DNA of 32,629 nt, taken from Planctomycetaceae bacterium (GTDB lineage: Bacteria; Planctomycetota; Planctomycetia; Pirellulales; Pirellulaceae). Both the position numbers and the translations under genes were made by a program. Under the pieces are notes generated by a model. It did no database searches, was not told the origin of the DNA, and was given only the letters and a program-made list of their open reading frames with translations. Every line of letters starts with the position of its first letter. Position 1 is the stretch's first letter. This document shows positions 30,623 to 32,629 of this stretch, piece after piece. Location of the stretch: assembly GCA_007121535.1 (NCBI GenBank), contig SKKK01000340.1, positions 1 through 32,629 of the forward strand, in the 5' to 3' direction.

Positions 30623-30715
30623 GCTATTGCCCAATTCTACGAGAGTCAGCGTCGACAACTCTCGAAAAGTAAAGACATTTGTAAGGCCATGGAAATCAGC
30701 CAGAGAGGAGTAGCG

Positions 30716-30808
30716 ATGTCCAAGTGCTGCCGATGTGGCTTGGACGCTCACGAAGTACCGGACGCTACGACCTATTGTCCAGAAAAAGGAAAGGAATTCA
30801 ATCAATAG
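30716..30808 (+). CDS. Small zinc-ribbon-like peptide (30 aa)
   Basis: ATG 30716 follows AGAGGAG with a spacing of about five bases, a good ribosome binding site. The product starts MSKCCRCGLDAHEVP and ends TTYCPEKGKEFNQ. This is the layout of a short zinc ribbon (CxxCG, then A-x-(F/Y)-C-P-x-C-G), except that the fourth Cys is replaced by Lys in CPEKG. Zinc binding could instead use C4 or C5, C7, H12 and C21, or may be lost. An upstream in-frame ATG at 30689 exists but lacks a ribosome binding site. The gene diverges from the giant gene, with 93 bp between the two starts. Function unknown; a short ORF could be chance, but the ribosome binding site and the cysteine pattern argue against it. 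Confidence 0.5.
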   Translation: MSKCCRCGLDAHEVPDATTYCPEKGKEFNQ

Positions 30809-31098
30809 AATCAAGTGGTGTCGCCAGCCGGTGGGCGATGTCGTCCGCAGACAAGCTGCAAAGTGTTTTCAAATAAGGACTTGCGCTGCGAATTGAAAAG
30901 AAAAATATTGAAAAACTTTTTTTGAAAGGCCCAAAAAAGATGGCCGGGTACCACAAAATGCCAGCTTGGTCTCGTTTCCGTCCCACTTTTCTTGTCGATT
31001 ATTATGCTCGATCGGACGATTCTTAGATGAAGGGGAATTCTTCGGTAACTCGCACGGCCGCTGTGCTGCGCTTGAAGATCGCTCGGGAAGGAAACCGT
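30809..31098. other. Intergenic region with A-tracts
   Basis: About 290 bases without a convincing gene. It is strongly AT-rich at 30887-30940, with A- and T-tracts at 30896-30905, 30911-30915, 30917-30923 and 30933-30938, some spaced by about one helical turn. It may be intrinsically bent DNA upstream of the BBP7 gene. I see no clear terminator and only a weak -10-like TATTAT at 31000-31005. Confidence 0.4.
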
Positions 31099-32169
31099 AT
31101 GGCATGGGAACACGGGATGGTAAAATTCATGCTGCTGGCAGCGATGGTCGTTGTGGCAACGCCGGTCGTTTCACGGTCGGTTGCTGCTTCCGAACCGTCT
31201 TCCACCGTGGGGTTTCACTTCGACCCAGCGTTCGAATCAAGCGAGGGTTACGAGGACGTCGGGACGAACTCGGCGAAGGAATCGATGGAGGCTTGGTGCA
31301 ACGGCTGCGCACCGGATGCATGGCAAGTCACCGCCGACGCGCTGTTCCTGGCCCGTCGCAATCCGGCATCGGCCGCATTGTTTGTGGACCAAGCCGTGAA
31401 TGAGGAAATCTTGAACGCCAGCGATTTCCACCTGGGCGTCCATGGCGGCTTTGATTTGTCGCTGACTCGTTGGTCGGGCGAACGCTTCGGGGTCGAGTGC
31501 CGTTACTTCGGGGTCGATCATTGGAATGCCAATGTACTCGTACCGACCACACCAGGAAATGACCTGAATTCGGTCAGTGCCTCACCACCGGTGACCGTAC
31601 AAGCCGGGACAGCCATCGCGGCGTCGCATGCGTCGGAACTGCATAATTTCGAAGTCAACACCCGTTATCGGTGGAACGACCAATGGACTTTGCTGGCAGG
31701 CTTCCGCTACGCCGAACTTGATGAACGGTTCCGTGCCGACTTGATTGACCCGCCCACTCCTTTTTCGCTCCAAGCCGTAACGCGGAATCGGTTGTACGGC
31801 GGTCAGTTAGGCGCCGAAGTCCTCGTGTGGGACTGCGGTGGACGATTCGCCGTCGACGCTTTCGGCAAAGCCGGGATCTTTGGGAATGCGGCGACGAATC
31901 GAAGTTCCTTTGCAACCGATGTCAACACCGAGTCGGCCATCGGCGATCGAACGCCCGTCTCCTTCCTGGGCGAATTGGGCATCCGAGGCAACTACCACAT
32001 CTCGCAGCGATGGTCCGCCCAAGTCGGCTACCATTTGCTGTGGGTCCATCAAGTGGCTTTAGCCACCGAACAGGTCGCGGTCAGCAATTTTTTCTTGGGT
32101 GAAGGCATCGATGCGTCCGGCAACACGTTCTATCACGGTGCCAGCGTCGGCATTCAATACGCCTGGTAG
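31099..32169 (+). CDS. BBP7-family outer-membrane beta-barrel protein
   Basis: The 356-residue product has a signal peptide. A hydrophobic core (FMLLAAMVVVATPVV, residues 10-24) ends in SVAA, with likely cleavage after A30. The mature part begins with an acidic stretch and a WCNGCAPD cysteine pair, then WQVTADALFLARR, a start typical of BBP7 (beta-barrel porin 7) proteins, which are expanded in planctomycetes. Amphipathic strands follow (FHLGVHGGFDLSL, ERFGVECRYFGV, WTLLAGFRYAEL, LYGGQLGAEVLVW, WSAQVGYHLLWVHQ). The protein ends in YHGASVGIQYAW, a terminal aromatic as in outer-membrane insertion signals. I chose ATG 31099 because GGAAGGAAA precedes it at a suitable distance. An in-frame ATG at 31027 would add 24 residues but has no ribosome binding site, and ATG 31117 is also possible. 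Likely role: porin or structural outer-membrane protein. Confidence 0.88.
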   Translation: MAWEHGMVKFMLLAAMVVVATPVVSRSVAASEPSSTVGFHFDPAFESSEGYEDVGTNSAKESMEAWCNGCAPDAWQVTADALFLARRNPASAALFVDQAVNEEILNASDFHLGVHGGFDLSLTRWSGERFGVECRYFGVDHWNANVLVPTTPGNDLNSVSASPPVTVQAGTAIAASHASELHNFEVNTRYRWNDQWTLLAGFRYAELDERFRADLIDPPTPFSLQAVTRNRLYGGQLGAEVLVWDCGGRFAVDAFGKAGIFGNAATNRSSFATDVNTESAIGDRTPVSFLGELGIRGNYHISQRWSAQVGYHLLWVHQVALATEQVAVSNFFLGEGIDASGNTFYHGASVGIQYAW

Positions 32170-32229
32170 AATCTCGCCGAACTGAGCCACCTTCACTCTT
32201 TTTTTATTTTGGTGCCACCCACTTTTCTA

Positions 32230-32257
32230 TTGACAACGTTGATCTGTCGGCTACAAT
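32230..32257 (+). promoter_or_regulatory. Near-consensus sigma-70-type promoter
   Basis: TTGACA (32230-32235) is separated by 16 bases from TACAAT (32252-32257). The predicted start near 32264 gives a leader of under 20 bases that includes the ribosome binding site AGGAGG (32268-32273), seven bases before ATG 32281. Confidence 0.75.
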
Positions 32258-32280
32258 TCAGAGAAATAGGAGGACAAATC

Positions 32281-32629
32281 ATGGGACGACCGGCTCGAAG
32301 TGAACAGTTTGATGCAGGCGAGGTCTGCATTGTCCATACTATTCAGCGGTGCGTACGGAGGGCTTTTTTGGCTGGGCAAGATGATCGGACGGGCATCGAT
32401 TACTCGTTTCGTCGCGAGTGGATTCGACGTCGAATGGAAGCGTTGGCCTCGGTGTTCGGCATCGATGTGCTGACCTATGCCATCATGAGCAACCATTTCC
32501 ATGTGATTCTGCGGAATCGCCCCGATGTGGTGGCGGCGTGGTCCGACGAAGAGGTTGCTCTGCGGTGGCTCAGGGTATTCCCCGGGCGGCGACTGGACGA
32601 GCAGTTAGCGGAGCCGACCGATAGCGATG
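32281..32629 (+). CDS. IS200/REP-type (Y1) transposase homologue, 5' part
   Basis: The frame is open from ATG 32281 to the right edge (116 codons visible) and is preceded by a strong AGGAGG ribosome binding site. The product has CIVHTIQRCVRRAFLAGQD, then WIRRRMEALASVFGIDVL and TYAIMSNHFHVILRNRPD. The HFH at residues 72 and 74 is the HUH metal-binding motif of Y1 (Tnp_Y1) transposases. The CVRRAFL and RPDVVAAWSDEEV context matches a large single-copy-type family of planctomycete transposase-like proteins. The catalytic Tyr and the C-terminus are outside the window, so activity cannot be judged. No terminal inverted repeats or REP hairpins were seen upstream. Confidence 0.85.
   Translation, partial: MGRPARSEQFDAGEVCIVHTIQRCVRRAFLAGQDDRTGIDYSFRREWIRRRMEALASVFGIDVLTYAIMSNHFHVILRNRPDVVAAWSDEEVALRWLRVFPGRRLDEQLAEPTDSD

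Noticed and set aside
30491-30808. A 105-residue version of the small plus-strand gene starting at 30491
   Set aside because: It would overlap the start of the giant gene by about 130 bases, and the added N-terminal part has no recognisable features. ATG 30716 has the good ribosome binding site.
30975-31005. Promoter for the BBP7 gene (TTTCCG ... TATTAT)
   Set aside because: The -10-like hexamer is reasonable, but the -35 match is poor and the spacing is 19 bases. Not strong enough to annotate.
31027-31098. Longer start for the BBP7 gene at 31027
   Set aside because: No ribosome binding site, and it would place 30 extra residues before the signal-peptide core. ATG 31099 has a suitable GGAAGGAAA upstream. 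The longer form is still possible.
32184-32223. T-rich run after the BBP7 gene as a rho-independent terminator
   Set aside because: The flanking GCCACC and GGTGCC pair over only four bases and the T-run lies inside the loop, so no proper terminator hairpin can form.
1-32629. CRISPR array, tRNA or rRNA genes, prophage attachment sites
   Set aside because: The repeats present are long protein-coding units with a 3-base phase and no short-repeat/spacer pattern. No cloverleaf or rRNA-like segment was noticed by eye.

Overview
The window looks like a piece of a Planctomycetota chromosome, most likely from the Pirellulales or a relative. This rests on four things: high GC, an LEPR-XLL-type N-terminus on a giant secreted protein, a BBP7-type outer-membrane barrel, and a planctomycete-style IS200-like transposase homologue. 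No rRNA, tRNA, CRISPR array or complete insertion sequence was seen.

Region 1 (1-30622, minus strand) is one uninterrupted reading frame. It starts at an ATG at 30622 and is still open when it leaves the left edge. The visible part is 10,207 codons, so the protein exceeds one megadalton and its C-terminus lies outside the window. From N- to C-terminus I read: an LEPR-XLL motif; about twenty PPC-like beta-sandwich units, including two near-identical clusters; sixteen tandem CARDB units; a TIG/IPT-like domain; an unusual helical insert; a conserved beta domain; a Pro-rich linker; an NHL-like propeller; an SbsA-type Ig domain; nine He_PIG/cadherin-like repeats; an RHS/YD segment; an internal dockerin; Big_2 and ZU5-like domains; a YVTN-like propeller; an alpha/beta hydrolase with a Ser-Asp-His set; and two HExxH metallopeptidase-like domains in the last tenth. 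The long open frames on the plus strand here are codon-phase shadows of this gene, not genes.

Region 2 (30623-32629, plus strand) is the flank. A 30-residue zinc-ribbon-like peptide gene diverges from the giant gene 93 bp away. An A-tract-rich intergenic stretch follows, then a complete BBP7-family outer-membrane beta-barrel gene. Next come a near-consensus sigma-70-type promoter and a strong ribosome binding site, which drive an IS200/REP-type transposase homologue cut by the right edge.

Taken together, this is a cell-surface locus. The giant protein resembles a secreted or surface-displayed rod, with repeat arrays as the shaft and hydrolytic modules towards the far end. The BBP7 barrel is an outer-membrane neighbour. 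A functional link between the two is inference only.
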